The notes under the pieces: model-generated
Told to the model about the DNA's origin: nothing
Databases searched by the model: none
What the model saw: only the letters and a program-made list of their open reading frames with translations
Program-made: the position numbers and the translations under genes
Origin: Muribaculaceae bacterium
GTDB lineage: Bacteria > Bacteroidota > Bacteroidia > Bacteroidales > Muribaculaceae
DNA length: 7,375 nt
Assembly (NCBI GenBank): GCA_017619255.1
Contig: JAFZSS010000116.1
Coordinates: 1 to 7,375, forward strand
Reading direction: 5' to 3'
Shown here: positions 6,759 to 7,375 of the stretch, in pieces
How positions within the stretch are numbered: the stretch's first letter is position 1
How the letters are laid out: the number at the start of each line of letters is the position of its first letter

Positions 6759-6773
6759 TTGAAAATCTTTCAA
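6759..6773. repeat. Short inverted repeat TTGAAA-ATC-TTTCAA upstream of promoter
   Basis: Two perfect 6-base arms surround a 3-base centre, about 30 bases upstream of the -7 box of the hydrolase promoter. The position would suit a regulator-binding site, but the arms are short and AT-rich, so chance occurrence is quite possible. Confidence 0.25.
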
Positions 6774-6803
6774 ACAAAATACCTGAATTTGTATAAAATG
6801 TGA

Positions 6804-6811
6804 TACCTTTG
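6804..6811 (+). promoter_or_regulatory. Candidate -7 promoter box for the hydrolase gene
   Basis: TACCTTTG is a full match to TAnnTTTG and identical to the box before vsr. It would give a leader of about 35 bases. The -33 region is poor: CCTG at 6782-6785 is at the right distance (18 bases), while the better TTTG at 6788-6791 is only 12 bases away. Confidence 0.55.
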
Positions 6812-6842
6812 GGGTCTCATCATACTTTTACTAATTGATTTT

Positions 6843-6847
6843 AAGGA
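6843..6847 (+). promoter_or_regulatory. Possible ribosome binding site AAGGA
   Basis: AAGGA ends 4 bases before the ATG at 6852, slightly close for a Shine-Dalgarno sequence. It supports this ATG as the start. Other genes in the window lack such a site, as is usual in Bacteroidetes. Confidence 0.4.
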
Positions 6848-6851
6848 CATT

Positions 6852-7375
6852 ATGAAAAAGAAGATAAAGAATATTCTCTGGACATTAGTGGGAATCATCG
6901 TCGCCATCATCGTCATCGGTGGAATCATCTTGCTGATTGACGGACGCTCACCGCAGGCCATCATCGTCAGTCATTCACTCCCCATGTCAACCATGGAAGA
7001 CTATGAGAAGGCCAAGGGCGACACAACAGACCAAAGTACTGTGGAAATCCCGAGTGATATTGAATTCCCTCGCGAGATGCGTGAATACCGCGTCGGTGGC
7101 ATGCAGGTGTTCCATATGGAAGCCCAGGACGACACCAAGCCCATCGTGCTGTACATCCATGGTGGTGCCTACCTTCACAACTTCAGCCCGCTGCATTTTA
7201 AGGCGATGGCCGAGTGGGCGACGGCGACTGGCTGTGGCATCGTGACACCCAACTATCCGCTGCTTTACCGTTATACCGCGCGCGATGCCCATCCACTGAT
7301 GATGCAACTCTATCAGCAGTTGATTCAGCAGTACTCCGCAGGGCGTCTCATCATCATGGGCGACTCGGCAGGCGG
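6852..7375 (+). CDS. Membrane-anchored alpha/beta hydrolase, 3' end missing
   Basis: The first 174 residues of an alpha/beta-hydrolase-fold esterase/lipase are present; the frame is still open where the window ends. It begins MKKKIKN, a basic stretch, followed by one hydrophobic segment at about residues 9-29. This predicts a signal anchor or uncleaved signal peptide placing the catalytic domain outside the inner membrane; there is no lipobox cysteine. Residues 98-109 (IVLYIHGGAYLH) carry the HGG oxyanion-hole motif at 103-105, and GDSAG at 170-174 is the nucleophile elbow with Ser172. This combination is typical of the hormone-sensitive-lipase-like (alpha/beta hydrolase fold-3) family, which hydrolyses short-chain esters. 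The substrate cannot be told. The catalytic Asp and His lie beyond the window. It has its own promoter box and a weak AAGGA site, and is probably transcribed separately from vsr. Confidence 0.85.
   Translation, partial: MKKKIKNILWTLVGIIVAIIVIGGIILLIDGRSPQAIIVSHSLPMSTMEDYEKAKGDTTDQSTVEIPSDIEFPREMREYRVGGMQVFHMEAQDDTKPIVLYIHGGAYLHNFSPLHFKAMAEWATATGCGIVTPNYPLLYRYTARDAHPLMMQLYQQLIQQYSAGRLIIMGDSAG

Larger units (their letters stand above)
6637..6851. other. AT-rich spacer between vsr and the hydrolase gene
   Basis: The 215 bases contain no plausible gene on either strand. No strong terminator for vsr is visible: GTGA (6633-6636) and TCAC (6660-6663 region) could pair before a run of T's, but only over 4 bp with a large loop. 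A weak stem GAGAT/ATCTC (6706-6723) and the palindrome at 6759-6773 are the only other structures seen. The right end holds a promoter box and a short leader for the hydrolase. Confidence 0.6.

Noticed and set aside
1..7375. CRISPR arrays, tRNA or rRNA genes, insertion sequences, or a novel defence or mobile system
   Set aside because: No regularly spaced repeats, RNA gene signatures, transposase or integrase sequences, or terminal inverted repeats were seen; the genes are mostly conserved housekeeping types.

Overview
The window looks like an ordinary chromosomal segment of a Bacteroidales bacterium. I favour Muribaculaceae or Prevotellaceae, but the family level is only a guess. The evidence is the promoter style (two copies of TACCTTTG, matching the Bacteroidetes -7 consensus TAnnTTTG), the general lack of Shine-Dalgarno sequences, AT-rich spacers between moderately GC-rich genes, and protein types familiar from this group: a long CTC/TL5-type L25, an AddB-like nuclease with a degenerate motor domain, and a Bacteroidetes-type Vsr.

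Layout. Bases 1-1713 (+ strand) hold a translation cluster: the 3' part of rplY (ribosomal protein L25/CTC), then pth (peptidyl-tRNA hydrolase), then an S4-domain RNA-binding protein of the Hsp15/HslR type. The gaps are 48 and 54 bases and contain no visible promoter, so this is probably one operon. A 10-bp hairpin lies between rplY and pth. A hairpin at 1735-1764 with T runs on both strands separates this cluster from a convergent replication/repair pair on the - strand: holB (DNA polymerase III delta') followed by a 1017-residue AddB-like PD-(D/E)XK nuclease. holB and a + strand vsr gene (very-short-patch mismatch endonuclease) are divergent and share an AT-rich region of about 109 bases with a candidate promoter for each. 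After vsr comes a 215-base spacer with a second promoter candidate. The window then ends inside a gene for a membrane-anchored alpha/beta hydrolase (HGG and GDSAG motifs).

How the genes relate. The first cluster serves ribosome function and recycling: L25 binds 5S rRNA, Pth recovers tRNA from dropped-off peptidyl-tRNA, and Hsp15-type proteins rescue stalled 50S subunits. The second serves DNA metabolism: clamp loading and double-strand-break end processing, with mismatch repair next door. The hydrolase appears unrelated.

I did not find a novel system, mobile element, CRISPR array, tRNA or rRNA. The points most worth a second look are the vsr gene (no methyltransferase in the window, near-leaderless promoter, Asn at the position of E. 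coli His64, C-terminal tail), the AddB-like protein without a Walker A motif or an adjacent AddA, and the rplY-pth intercistronic hairpin.
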